Of a DNA stretch of 64,000 bases, positions 26,413 to 38,000 are shown piece after piece. Origin of the DNA: Rotaria sp. Silwood1 (Eukaryota; Rotifera; Eurotatoria; Philodinida; Philodinidae); contig CAJNOP010000687.1 of the NCBI GenBank assembly GCA_905250075.1, positions 50,819 through 114,818 of the forward strand, given 5' to 3'. The notes under the pieces are model-generated. The model was not told the DNA's origin. It did not search any database and saw nothing but the letters and a program-made list of their open reading frames with translations. The translations under genes were made by a program, and so were the position numbers. Position 1 is the first letter of the stretch. Each line of letters opens with the position of its first letter.

Positions 26413-27030
26413 TAGGCGGCGTGTTCCATGAAAAAACTATCTTAACAACGGCTGAACGTATCGAGCTGTCCCTTGGTAGTTAAGGGTTTCTCGACGTGCT
26501 CTTGCTTTTGTCCAAAATACTCGGAAGTAGATTTTCTAGAAAACCGTGGTTTTGGAACCAATGGTCACGAAAATCTTTTTGTTTTAATAGTCTATAATGA
26601 TAGAGTAACCAATTCTGTACAAAATGAGATGTCTCCGAGCTCTCTACGGCTTTTTTTGACCGAGTTACATCAATTTTAGTGAAAGGCAAAAGCCGTTTTT
26701 CCCAGAGGAAATAGCAGAAAAAACGGCTTTTGCCTTCCACTAAAATTGATGTAACTCGGCCAAAAAAAGTTGTAGAGAGCTGGGAGACATCTCATTTTGT
26801 GGAGAATCGGTTGCTCTATCAATATGGACTGTTAAAACAAAAAACGTTTCGCGACCATTGATTCCAAAACCACGATTTTCTAGAAACCCTACTTCCAAGC
26901 GTTTTGGACAAAAGTGTCAGCTAGAAAAAAGAAAGAGCATGTCGAGAAACCCTTAAGTACCAGAGGACAACTCGATACGTTTAACCATTCTTAAGATAGT
27001 CTATATCAACTTTCTCATGGAACACGCCTA
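26413..27030. mobile_element. Long foldback element of about 618 bp
   Basis: Near-complete inverted repeat with arms of about 295 bp and almost no loop. The ends are TAGGCGGCGTGTTCCATGA (26413) and TCATGGAACACGCCTA (to 27030). The centre at about 26690-26735 is a hairpin built on AAAACGGCTTTTGCC. Reading frames on both strands are products of the palindrome and show no domain. A GATGTCTCCGAG block (about 26630) resembles a block in the smaller inverted repeat near 55390. Confidence 0.9.
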
Positions 27031-27692
27031 TTGAAAGCATTAGATCGAAAAATATTTCACATTCTACGTAAATAGTACAATGGTACAAAGTGATGAAATT
27101 ACTCACACAGATGCATTTCACAAAAATTTTATCTAAAAGAAGCTATATCTATTGCTCTTAAAAGAGGTTTTCCTAAATGTAACGAAACTGAAGGATAGAC
27201 TGTTTCATATTACTACTGCAGGATTTTAGTATTGATCAATCTTGACAAACTGGATAAATAGCACTAATACTATGTTCGATGTATGATGTTCACTACACTA
27301 TTCTATCAGTCCATTGTATATAGAACACGAGCTTATATACAAAAGAGGAAGCAAAGAAAAGATTGATAGAGCATAGAATAACTAGGCAGCATGTATGGGT
27401 CATGAGGTCAGAATATTTAACTGCATAGCGACCGAATGCCCTCATATCAATGAACCAATAGAAGATGCACATAGCTCGTAACCTTTTGACTTTCAATCTC
27501 TTTGGTGTCAAATATTCTTTTACCAATGCTTACTAAACTTATCATGAATAACAACTCGTCGGAAATAGTCATAGCAATCCGGGAGATGTTTTTAAAATAC
27601 TATAGAATCAATATTAACATGATAATTAGGTACAGTTTACGGAAGAGATTTTTGAGAAGTTTCTTGAAAACTATCGCAGAAGTAGTACGGTA
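27031..27692. other. Spacer between two foldback elements
   Basis: No coding feature supported. A minus-strand frame at 27293-27526 has no recognisable domain. Confidence 0.4.
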
Positions 27693-27780
27693 GCCTTGTC
27701 TCTTGTAGAACCACGGCATAGGTCCACGAAAAATAAAAGTTATCCTGTTATCCTGTTTTACTTTTTTATAAATGATATTT

Positions 27781-27996
27781 AGTCTTTTAGTGCCTTTAGT
27801 CCCTTTAGTCCTTTTAGTCCTTTTAGTCCCTTTAGTCCTTTTAGTCCCTTTAGTCCCTTTAGTCCCCTTAGTCCCTTTAGTCCTTTTAGTCCCTTTAATC
27901 CCTTTAATCCCTTTAGTCCTTTTAGTCCCTTTAATCCCTTTAATCCCTTTAATCCCTTTAGTCCTTTTAGTCCCTTTAGTCCCTTTAGTCCCTTGA
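27781..27996. repeat. 9-bp minisatellite, left arm
   Basis: About 24 units of 9 bp, variants of CCCTTTAGT, CCTTTTAGT and CCCTTTAAT. The unit mix shows higher-order blocks, for example runs of the AAT variant, suggesting local duplication. Confidence 0.95.
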
Positions 27997-28431
27997 GCTC
28001 GTAAGGGATGTTAACTACATACCACAACATTCCAGTTGTGTTCGTTTCTATTTTTGGTTTAGTCAAATTTTATGTCTTCGAATGATTACAAAGATTTATG
28101 ATGGAATTTTGAAAAAACAAGTTATTTTTTTATTCGTGAATGTTAGGATCGGACATCTATATGTATATATATAGGGTGTGGGTACCTATGTAACCGTCTG
28201 TTTAACCCAAATCCACCCTCACCCCATCCAAACCCACACACCCACATCCTATATATATATATACATATAGATGTCCGATCCTAACATTCACTAATAAAAA
28301 ATAAATTGTTTTTTTTAAATTCCATCATAAAGCTTTGTAATCATTCGAAGATATAAAATTTGACTAAACTAAAAATAGAAATGAATACAACTGAAATGAT
28401 GTGATGTGTAGTTAACGTCTCTTACGAGCTG

Positions 28432-28550
28432 AAGGGACTAAAGGGACTAAAGGCACTAAAAGGACTAAAAGGACTAAAGGCACTAAAAGGACTAGATGGA
28501 CTAAAAGGACTAAAGGCACTAAAAGGACTAAAGGGACTAAAGGGAGTACA
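28432..28550. repeat. 9-bp minisatellite, right arm (inverted)
   Basis: About 13 units of ACTAAAGGG, ACTAAAAGG and ACTAAAGGC, the reverse complement of the left-arm array but about half its length. The length difference shows that the arms have expanded or contracted independently since the palindrome formed. Confidence 0.95.
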
Positions 28551-28623
28551 TAGTGTATAGAAAAGTAAAACAGGATAAGAGTAAATTCTCGTGGACCCTC
28601 AACCACGGTGCTGCAGCGACAGG

Positions 28624-29599
28624 TTTTTAACTATAACTAAACATTTATGTGACTAGTAGATATTGGATTTTGTATAATTTCTTTTTTATTTTTCTATAAG
28701 CTGTCTTTATCTTAATATTAGTATACTTTCACCTGAATGTATTTTGCTGTAAGACTATAAAGATAGGACACAAAAAAAAAACATCATAAACTTCGTCTTT
28801 AAAATTAATTACCTTTGATAAGTTTTTTATAATCCTCTTGACATCATGTAATCAAAAGTAAATGAAAATAACGATATTTTCACGAAATCGTTTTTTTTCT
28901 CGTTTACTAGTAAATTTCATGCAGGACACTTATAAAAATTTATCTTTTTTTTTAATCGTTCAAGTTTCTTCATATTTATAATGGCTATCTATACATGATA
29001 CTACTCGTTCGATACACTACCATAGATAAACATAGTTCTCGTTCATACTAAGAAGAATCCAGAACAGATTATTCATTTTCTATATTTTCGAATCATTGAT
29101 AGAATTTATAAAATATTGACTGACAAGATTTTCTTTAATATACCCGAGATCTTCCAGAAGATCTATATTAAAATCAATATAGTTAATCAATATGTATTTT
29201 AATACATTTAGAATGAAAATCTGTTTTAACAAAAACTTGTAGAATCATCTAATCTATTCAAAGAGTTATAATTATTTTTAAGTTAAACATCTTTAATTTT
29301 CCATACAATACGTCGAAAATATAACAAAATGTTTGATATAAAAGAATTTTAAATTTTTAAAATAAGCAGAAGTCTGAAATTCATTTTAATTTTTATTAAA
29401 TTCATGTATGTATTTAAAAGATAGTTAAATTACTTAATTGAATAAGATTTCGTATTTAAAGCATCTTTTCCTTGATCTTAATACATTCTAATCTAATATT
29501 TTTTAGAAAAAAAAGAAAACCATGCAAAATATTTTTATTTCATTCATTTAATATAAATTAAAAACGATAAATTTGAATAAGATCATTATGTATATATAT
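28624..29599. other. Spacer 3' of the sugar-porter relic
   Basis: AT-rich sequence without a recognisable exon. The C-terminal part of the neighbouring sugar-porter relic, which would be expected here, was not found. Confidence 0.4.
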
Positions 29600-30226
29600 A
29601 TATATATAAACAAAACTTATAATAATATATGATGCTTGTCGATTTGATATAATAACTTCAATAGTACCAATTGTTTCATTAAAATATGTGTAACCATATA
29701 TACCCATTGTTCCGCCCATAATTAACATTGATAAAGCCATAAGTATTGCACCACTAATTAATATAAAACGTCGACCTAATTTATCAATAAATAAAATAGC
29801 TGATATTGTTGCTAATATAAGTACACAACCATTAATACCTATCAATTGATGATGATGATGAACGTATTTTTATTAAAATACCTAATGCTTCATTATCATG
29901 ATTTTGAGTCATTAACCAACGTGGTGAAAATGGAAAAAATAAAATACCTATAGCAAGAATTAATGCTGGTACTATTTGTAATGCTAATGGTATACGCCAT
30001 GCAGCACTACTACCTAAAAAATATATATTTGTACCTAAAATAATAAATAATATTAAAATTCATAAATTTTTTTATAATTATTTATTATAATTAATCCAAA
30101 AACTACTTGCAATACCAATTGTTATAGCCCATTGTTGTAGTGATACAAGACGTCCACGAATTTTTTTTGTAGCTATTTCTGATTGATATACAGGTACAAG
30201 CATTGATAATGCACCAACCGATATTC
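29600..30226 (-). pseudogene. Sugar porter (MFS) gene relic
   Basis: Three blocks match sugar transporters of the major facilitator superfamily. Block 1 (about 30226-30095): SVGALSMLVPVYQSEIATKK then RGRLVSLQQWAITIGIA, the TM3-TM4 signature. Block 2 (30013-29882): AAWRIPLALQIVPALILAIG with SPRWLM, TM5-TM6 and its loop. Block 3 (29838-29600): DKLGRRFILISGAILMALSM, TM8-TM9, ending ASYIIISF. Several losses make it non-functional. TM1-TM2 are absent upstream. Block 1 runs into AATAAATAA with no usable donor. Blocks 2 and 3 are separated by only a 43-bp GT/AG gap where about 150 or more residues (the central loop and TM7) should lie. Nothing follows TM10. A small foldback lies immediately upstream. 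It is a host-gene relic, presumably of a larger transporter family. Confidence 0.8.
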
Positions 30227-30282
30227 CTATAATATCATTAGAACAAAAAAAAAAATTTTTTTTGAAAAGCTTTATCAAAAGA

Positions 30283-30512
30283 AAACAAAATACACCACAA
30301 GATGCAGCGCGAAAAGCTCTACAGTCTTCATAGTAAAGCTTATTGTAATTGTTTTCAAAAGAAGGAAAATTATCTGCGACCAATTTTTGCAATGCTCAGA
30401 ATTTGACCCTCAAAACTTTGTTCATTTTGATAACGAAAAGTGCAACTATACAGTAAGTGATCTTATGTAAATTGTAGAGCTTTCACGCTGCATCTTATAG
30501 TATATTTTAGTT
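30283..30512. mobile_element. Small foldback element beside the sugar-porter relic
   Basis: Arms of about 45 bp. The left contains AAGATGCAGCGCGAAAAGC (about 30299); the right contains GAGCTTTCACGCTGCATCTT (about 30477-30496), its near complement, with further pairing outward into CAAAATACACC against the complement of ATATTTTAG. It lies where the upstream exons of the sugar porter would be expected. Confidence 0.65.
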
Positions 30513-31583
30513 CGTTAATACAATGTATTGAGGGATTGAAAACTAACCTGATTCATCCGTTGTAATCCAGTACTACAAGCACAAATGATAATGAAGAAGT
30601 CTTATCGAAAATTTATTATCACGATATTAGCTGAAGTATGATCAAATAGCATAGAAAAATAGAGCATTCTTTTCTCTATTAGACTGTATAGAAAGAAGGT
30701 TTTTTAAAGGTTACTCTATGGTTAAGTAACATCGGGCTACGAACTTTTGGTACGCCCTAAGTATTAGTTTTATATCCAAAACTATGGTAACATGAAAACG
30801 ATCTGATCAATGAGCAGTATGTCAAACAAATGAAGTGATATAAACATATCAAGCATGTTAATGATCATTCTATGATGATCATTTTCGAGAACATTGCTAA
30901 TATTTATCAGCTAAAGTTGATTATGATATTGTTCAAGTTCATGGCAAAGTTCTCGAAAAAATTGACAAACTCAAAAAATCAAATGAAACACAGTTATAAC
31001 TTTTCTCCAAGATCGATTGATGGAAAATGGCAATAATTGCCAACGTTCGTCATCAAATCATTCAATTGTTCGAATAAGAACATATTGCTTTGACGTATAT
31101 TTGTAAGAGAGGCGATCATTTATATCTTTTGAAAATGAGTAGGCCTAATGAAGTTAGTTTCATACTCAAAATATTAAGCTTTTATATGTTTGCCTAAGAA
31201 AACTAACTGAGACGTACTTTTTCAATTTTAAGCTTAATAATTAAATCTCGCATATGAGTCATTACACGTAATAAATGATGGTCAGATCTGGTCAAATTTT
31301 TGCGCAATATAACATATTGTTGTAAAGAGAAAAGTTTTAGGAATTTCGATACATTCCGTTAAAAAAAATTATTGAACATTCGATTTGTCTATTGATGTTT
31401 TACAAAAATTTCTAGACTCGAATTCAATGAGTTCTACTCAGATCGTTACATATATTAACAAAGAACATAAAAATTGGTGATATCTATATAAATTCAATGA
31501 AAATAAACGACTGATTAGAAAAAAACAAATCACAAGTGTAAATATATTACTTACATTCTGTCATAAAATATAAAGAATTTATA
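30513..31583. other. Spacer with possible decayed coding sequence
   Basis: No intact gene. On the plus strand, about 30905-31200 gives fragments with protein-like composition (VQVHGKVLEKIDKLKKSNE, then NVRHQIIQLFE and RPNEVSFILKI), interrupted by stops. It could be a decayed coiled-coil protein; the family is not recognised. Confidence 0.3.
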
Positions 31584-32040
31584 TTTACAAATTTAATTTC
31601 ATAAAAGATGCTTTAACTTCAATTAAAATACATTCAATCAAATCTGCTAATACTTGTGCATTCGTATCCTCACAATTTCGATAAGTAGCGACGAAAAATG
31701 TTATTCTACAATACATAATTATATCACTATACTCATGTTTATTTTTTCTTATGCATTATTACCAATTCGATAAAAAAAATTCACAATCATTTAAACATAT
31801 TGATGCTATTTCAGCTAATGATGTATTGAAACTAAGATAAATTGTAGATAAAATAAAATTGTTTCGTCTAAAACCTTTTTTTTTTATTCATGATGAATCA
31901 TTTGTAACTTCGACTAATTTTTCTGTTAATTATGCTGTCATACTCAATCCAAGTAAATGTCGATCACAACCTTGGTTTTTCCCATGCTTCAATTATTAAT
32001 TCTTGATGACGATTCATAGCAATAAGAAACAATTTTCATT
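31584..32040 (-). pseudogene. Choline/carnitine acyltransferase relic
   Basis: Minus-strand translation shows the C-terminal landmarks of the choline/carnitine O-acyltransferase family in order. They are MNRHQELIIEAW, then GCDRHLLGLSMTA (family GxGxDRHLLGL; about 31935-31965), SFNTSLAEIASICLNDCEFF (family LSTSQ...CxFFGP; about 31770-31830), and TFFVATYRNCEDTNAQVLAD (family INFxxxxxxSCxETNA; about 31645-31705), ending KASFMKLNL. The reading frame is broken by in-frame stops after SMTA and after TNDSS, and by a shift between the EAW and GCDRH blocks. The catalytic-His region and N-terminal half were not found, and the GYG motif is not evident. Non-functional remnant of a host gene; which member (CRAT, CROT or other) cannot be decided. 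Confidence 0.7.
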
Positions 32041-32456
32041 CAATTTCCTATGTATGTCATTTACATTACATGAAACATAAATAAATAAAAGTTCTCGAAC
32101 AATTATATTTAAAATAACAATCAGATAGTATTAATCATGAATTCATCTTTTCAAGAGTGTCATATGATCACTGATTTGTATTGGAATAATAGATTCATAA
32201 CCTGAGTGCTGAATATTGAAGTTATTAGAAATGCATATTTGTGTATGTTATTAGAGAGCTATATACTTTGACATTTGTTGCAATAAGATCATTCCGTGTA
32301 ACAATACAAACATTCGACCGATCAAACTAATATGACTGAGAATTTTTCAACATGTAAATACGAGCAAGTTAAATATTCATATTTTATTTTTTCCTTATAT
32401 AATAGAACTGACGTTCGTCTCAGAAAAAATCGCATTAAATCTCATGAAGAAAGATT

Positions 32457-33140
32457 TCCAGATGCCTGAGCGCTTTCAAGTATGAACTCAGTGCATCTTA
32501 TAGATTTTAGTGAGCTGTATCTATGGTAAAAAAATAAGTTCATGCTTATGGCTTGTTTTGAAGGAGATCGGTCATTCATACTTTTACAACTGTAAGAGCT
32601 GTTTAATTAGGAAAAAAGGTACTATCTCAACTAGTGTAAGTTGAAACGAGTTAAGATTTTTCTCACAGATACTTGCGTACACATAAGAAAGATAATGTGA
32701 AAGCTTGAGCTCAAACAATCTTAGAAAGTTCGAATTATTAGTTTTAAAAAAAAAATATTAATATCGATCTATCTGTCATTAATTATACTATTTCGCAGAT
32801 TTTTAAGATGTATTCTGGTTGAAACGTTTAGAATCTCGAGCATTTATGTTGTGCTACAATTTTATATACTTTATAAGTGTAGTTGAGCTCAAACTTTCAT
32901 ATTATCTTCCATATGTGTACAAGTATTTGTGACAAAACTCTTAACTTATTTCAACTTATACTTGTTGAGATAGTACTTTTTTCCTAATAAAACAGCTCAT
33001 ACAGTTGTAAAAGTAAGAATGGTCGATCTCCTTCAAAACAAGCCATAAGCACGAACTTATTTTTTTTTTACCATAGACACAGTTTACTAAGATCTACACG
33101 ATGCGCTAAGTCTCGACTTGAAAGCGCTCAAGCACCTGGA
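32457..33140. mobile_element. Foldback element of about 684 bp
   Basis: Inverted repeat. The ends are TCCAGATGCCTGAGCGCTTT (32457) and AAAGCGCTCAAGCACCTGGA (to 33140). Inner pairing includes GCTTATGGCTTGTTTTGAAG (about 32543) against CTTCAAAACAAGCCATAAGC (about 33032), and GGTACTATCTCAAC against GTTGAGATAGTAC. Arms are about 300 bp, with a loop of about 80 bp. No coding capacity. Confidence 0.9.
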
Positions 33141-34023
33141 ATGACTATAAGCACTTTCCCACAAACAGCTTTCTATTCCAGACATCTTTTCATCAAAAAA
33201 AGTCGATTTTTTAAAAATGAAGATTTAAGAGAAACGGAAGAATGAAGTGGCCTGTAGAAAACCTGCAATCGTACCCGATAGGTATATTTATTGACTAAGG
33301 TTTTGTGTTAGACTATACCAATGCAAAAATTCGATTATTAACACATTTTTGTCTGTCCTAATTTCTTTTTGCGTAGGTTGTTCTTTTTCTACGATTTCGA
33401 GCATTTAAGATAAATCGAAATAGTCGTTTGAATAGCTCATGAAATTCTCTACCATACACCCACCAAGACTGCGTAAAACTTAACTTCTAGGAGTGGAATT
33501 TTAAAGAGCACAAAGTTCTGAAAAAGAAATAAGGGGCTGATGCATTTTACAGAATCTTCTTTGTAAAAGTTCTCGAGATTACAAAGCAATATTTATCATA
33601 GCATTGCTAAAAATTAACTTTTTATTAATCTTTTATTAAGACTTGAAAAAAAAGCAGACTCTCATATAAATAATTGTACGTACAATATTTAATAGGAATT
33701 ACTATCCATGTCAAAATGTAATATGTTCTACTATTTTTTTTTGAATAACTTTTACTAGAAACATCATAGAGACCTACGACTTCCATTATTCAAAAGAGAA
33801 AACTTAGGAACATCGAAGGCTTATAAGACTTTTGCTGAAACTCTCGATTTCAGCCAATTGACTTATAATCATCTAGAAAAGCAGCTAAACATGGGTAATT
33901 CGCCATCTTGAGTCGAATGATGATATATTATTTTCCTTTATTAAGTTTAATCTTGATACTATCTATGATTTGGCACATTTATTTTTCAAACTTTATATAT
34001 TCTTAAATAAGTAAAAATAAAAT
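33141..34023. other. Spacer 3' of the orphan GPCR
   Basis: No gene. It contains a single copy of the TTGAATAACTTTT repeat family (listed separately) and AT-rich flank. Confidence 0.4.
33735..33940 (+). repeat. Single-arm copy of the TTGAATAACTTTT repeat
   Basis: The sequence beginning TTTTTGAATAACTTTTACTA, followed by GAAACATCATAGAGACCTACGA, the CAATTGACTTATAATCATCTAG block and GAGTCGAATGATG, matches in order the left arm of the foldback at 39257-40012. No inverted partner is seen nearby, so this is a solo arm. Confidence 0.65.
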
Positions 34024-36060
34024 TTAAACATGATTTTCAGTTATTTGCATGGGTCTTTGCCTTGATCTTGCTCGTCTATTTCTTGTTTGACGTTGATTTA
34101 ATGACGATGGTGATTGTTGTTGATGTCGTCTTGCTCTTTGAACTTGTAGAGAATGAGTTGATGCTGATTCTAAAAGAGTTATATCATCATTATTAGCTAT
34201 ATTCCAAGTAGCAACTGTTGCCATTTGTTCATTTATTGGTTGTTGTGAATGTCCTAAACGATTTCTTATAGTTGCTAATGTTGATGTTGAAGAATTATAT
34301 CGTGGAATAATATTAAAAAGACATAAAAATTGATTAAATGGCCATCGTGATAATAATTGTTGACCAGCTGATGAATAACGTGTATCAAAACCAGCAATAA
34401 TTAATGGATCAAGAAGAATATTTAAAGATTTTGTTACTTGTATAGCATCTTTAAGTGGATGAGTTTTTGTATAAAGCATTATTATTTCAGCAGGTAACCA
34501 AAAAACAGCAAAATTAAGAAATAAAAAAAGTATTTGTGATATAAGATTTTTTCTTATATGTACATGACGTTTAAATACTCGAGTAAAACGTTGTTGCATG
34601 CGTACTAAATCAACATAAATTCTTATATAACAAGCTAATGATATTGATATTGGTAAAAGAAATATATTACCTAAAAATGAAATATTAGATCAAAAGAAAT
34701 ATTTAATCATTATTCTAATAAGAAAAAAAACTTATACAGTGATGTGAATATTAAAATAATAAATACTTAAAAGTTCTTATTAATGAAAATTTTATATGTT
34801 TAAGAAATTAATCATGAACTTTTCATACCTTAAAAAGAATAATAAGATTATTAAGGGAAAAGGACATACAACATAAAATATGAGTGTTTGTTTTTACTCA
34901 TACAAACAAACACAATTCTATGAACTATGTCGATTGATAAATGGTAATGTAGTAAATCTATTCAATATATGTTTCAATTGTCAAAAAAAGAACTGTTCAC
35001 TCTATACAATGGAAGCTGTCGTATATCTAGAACTGAGTTGTTTAAATATTTTTAAAGAAACTAGTCATCAGTTCTTCGATGACTGATTATCTCAAATCGA
35101 AAAATTCTTCTTATTTACACTAAGAATAGTTTCATTATATTCTATATTAGAATTTCACTGAATGTATTCTTTTAAAATATTGTTTCATTTTTCTCGTTTT
35201 TTTTTTTTACCAAGTCTATAAAATATATAAATAGCTTCAACATTTGATTTATATGTATACGAAATTTGACATTGATTTGTTATTTCATGTTGTGTTATTT
35301 TTAAAATATTAAAATGTGCTAATAAAAAAGTTGGAATAACTGAGGTTATTATTGGCATAATCCATAGTGCAATCATCATTATAATATATGTCTTATTTGA
35401 TTGTGTTAATTGCATGTTTAAATTAACAAAATGACGGCGACGATAAATAGATATAGCTGTTAAACTGTATGCCATCAATACAGTTAAATATAATGGTACA
35501 TAAACTTGTAATTGACAATAAAAACGGCCAGCCAAAGATTCAAGTGCTAATTGACCTGTTGTATGTATAATAACATAAGCAAGTTCATTTAAAAGATTAA
35601 GAAAATCAACAAGTAAATAATTTGATGTCCATATAAGACTACGCATACGTTGTTGACGTCGTTGACTACGACTACGTGAACCACCACCAGATATAGCTGT
35701 ATTTCTATTTATACGTAATACAGTTAATTGAATAAAAAGTATAAAAGCAATTGCATATAATGGTAATGTTAAACTTAATAAACATAATTCAGCAATACGC
35801 ATAATAATATGAAATTGTGTTTTTAATATAAAATATTTATTTAATAATGATGATGTTGATGATGTTAATAATGGTTGACGTAAATAAGGAAATATTCTTG
35901 TTGTATTAAATAAACGAAAAAATATACTTGTCGTTGTTTTTATTGTTGTTGTTGTTGTTATTATTGTTGTTATTGTACTATTAATTATTTCATTATCATT
36001 TATTTCTTCAACTATTAATGATGTTAAATTAATATCACGAATATTCGATGTTATATTCAT
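34024..36060 (-). CDS. Divergent orphan G-protein-coupled receptor
   Basis: Two exons (minus): 36060-35211 and 34670-34024. Together 1,497 nt, giving 498 residues; the intron is 540 bp. Seven hydrophobic segments occur: TM1 (LCLLSLTLPLYAIAFILFIQ), TM2 (NYLLVDFLNLLNELAYVII), TM3 (YCQLQVYVPLYLTVLMAYS), TM4 (YIIMMIALWIMPIITSVIP), TM5 split by the intron (ending IFLLPISISLACY), TM6 (LFLFLNFAVFWLPAEIIMLY) and TM7 (LNILLDPLIIAGFD). The TM3 Cys and an ECL2 Cys (NQCQISY) suit the class A disulfide. DRY is replaced by IYRRR and NPxxY by DPLIIA, so it is atypical. The N-terminus is Thr/Asn-rich with N-glycosylation sites; the basic C-tail is Gln/Arg-rich. The ATG at 36060 (MNITSN) is preferred; an in-frame ATG at 36210 would add a Phe-rich leader. 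The ligand is unknown. Confidence 0.85.
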
Positions 36061-38000
36061 ATCATTTCCGAAAAAAAACAAAACAAAATAAAAAAGAAAA
36101 AAACTACAGAACAAAAAAAATTTGAGTGTTCTTCGACGGCCAAGAACCACAATGATAAGCATTGTTCTTTTTACTATGTATATGTTGTATGTGTTCTTGG
36201 AATTCATCATTGTTTAATAAGAAAAAAGAAATAACAACATACTCTATTTTATTCGTTCTTCTAGTAATGTTGAAATTGTAACAAACGCGCAGTTTACTTT
36301 TTCCTCTCATGTTTATTACGTCAGGATACTAATCGATTAAATGTTCTTAAAATAGTAACTTGTGAACCTTGAGGAAAAATAAAAAAAAGAAGGTCAGATC
36401 ATTTGTTGAATAAATTTTCTTATTTGATACATTTAGAGAAGTATTTTTTAAATATCAAAAGTTCAATAGGAAATTTTATATTCATTGAGAATCTTCATAA
36501 AAGAAAATCTTGAATAATATGTTTGAAAAAAATATAAGATTAATAAATACTTCAAATCTAGAATGCTTCTCGTATGATAAAAATATCTAATAGTTTAATC
36601 AAACAATCAGATTTATTAATAGATATGAAGAAAAATGAACACAACAAAAATAAATAAACATATTAATTATAAAATTTAAATATTGAATATATATGTTTCG
36701 TTATTTTTATATTATTACATAATGTTTTGTTTTTCATTGAAAATCTTATATTTGTAAATCAGAAAATGAATAATTTTGTAGAGCTATATGATTGCTAATG
36801 TTAATTACATAACTCATAGAGTTTTGAAATATAGTAATGTTTGTATTGTGATATATTGTTTTAGTTCAAAATACTTTGACATTGTTTATTTGTTGAAGTT
36901 TTCTTCTGAGAAAAAAACAATTTTACAAATCATTCGATATGTTTAGAAGATATTAGTATAGAATTTTGAAGTTTATGAATTATAGTTAATTTATCCATAT
37001 GATATAATCATTCTCTATAGGAAAATAATTGTTCAATTAGATGCCACTAGAGAGAATCATAAGTAGTCATTTCATCTTCTTTCTACAGGCATAGATTCAG
37101 AAATTTTATCTTCATTCAAAATATATGATACAAAAAAAAAACAGAATTAAGATTCAACACACATATATATTTGGATGATAAGTAGTATAAAGTTTGATTG
37201 ATGCAGATACTGGAAAAAAACATTTTCTTAAATTTTCTGCATATGAACTGATTTTTTTTGGTTACTCTATGTATCAGACATAGTTTACAAATCAATGGAT
37301 TTTCGTAAGAATACCAAATTCCTTAATAGTTTACGAAAGAACATTCTTGACTTTTTAAATTATAAGTATATTACTCGATTTCCACCCTGTAGAGACCTAA
37401 TTTCGAAGTGAAATTCTGTCGATAAATGGTCTCTATGGTCACTAAAAAAAACATACCAAAGTTTCAGCTAAGACAAACATATTCGTTTCGACGTATCATC
37501 CTGTCATAGAAACGTCCTTGTTTTGTAACAGAGTCTAAAACAGACGTTTCTTTACAATGCAACTAAATATCTTAACAAGGTTGTGTTCAGCATTCTATGT
37601 TCATGGAGAAGCAATCAAATAAAATGCTTGTAAAGGGACAAATGAAGATCGGAAAATCAAACTAAAACATACTTTTTTTTTGCATTCATCATGACTGATC
37701 GAATGGTAATAGTTACAAGTAAAAGTTGATTGAAAAGTTAGAAAATATTTACTTGTTCATCAAACTAAATTAGATATTATCTATTTGTTGATTACTCATA
37801 ATAGTCTATTGTTTTTTTTATTTTTATCTATACTCAAATATTTTATCTTGAAATACTTTCGTTTCTTTCATAATCAAATTATTTATTTTTGATTGTAAAA
37901 TAAAATTTATGAAAAAAATAAAATCATAAAAAACTTTGATCAGTTTCATCATTCTTGATTTCATTTCGATCATAATTCGAAATAAACATTCATAGATATG
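36061..38000. other. Non-coding spacer
   Basis: AT-rich spacer upstream of the orphan GPCR. No exon, RNA gene or clear repeat recognised before the TIR element at 38001. Confidence 0.45.

Larger units (their letters stand above)
27693..28623. mobile_element. Foldback element with minisatellite-bearing arms
   Basis: A 0.93-kb inverted repeat. The outer arms share ACCACGG, GGTCCACGA and TATCCTGTTTTAC (left, about 27710-27770) with their complements at about 28562-28610. Both arms next contain a 9-bp minisatellite in opposite orientation, then a unique part, then a perfect inner block around TGTTAGGATCGGACATCTAT (about 28140) and its complement to about 28290. The loop (about 28172-28245) holds G/C-asymmetric GGGTGTGGGT and CCCACACACCCACA. 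No protein is encoded; Leu-Val-Pro and Leu-Lys-Gly frames are translated minisatellite. Confidence 0.9.

Noticed and set aside
26473-26740. Overlapping reading frames on both strands
   Set aside because: They lie in the arms of the foldback at 26413-27030 and mirror each other; no domain.
27781-27996. Possible CRISPR-like repeat array
   Set aside because: Units are 9 bp, directly adjacent and without spacers; a eukaryotic minisatellite.
27772-28066. Leu-Val-Pro and Leu-Lys-Gly repeat proteins on both strands, also at 28412-28606
   Set aside because: They are translations of a 9-bp minisatellite; all three codons simply repeat, with no gene signals.
30905-31200. Decayed proteasome-activator or TRIM coiled-coil gene on the plus strand
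   Set aside because: Fragments are protein-like, but no diagnostic motif could be matched; kept only as a note on the spacer.
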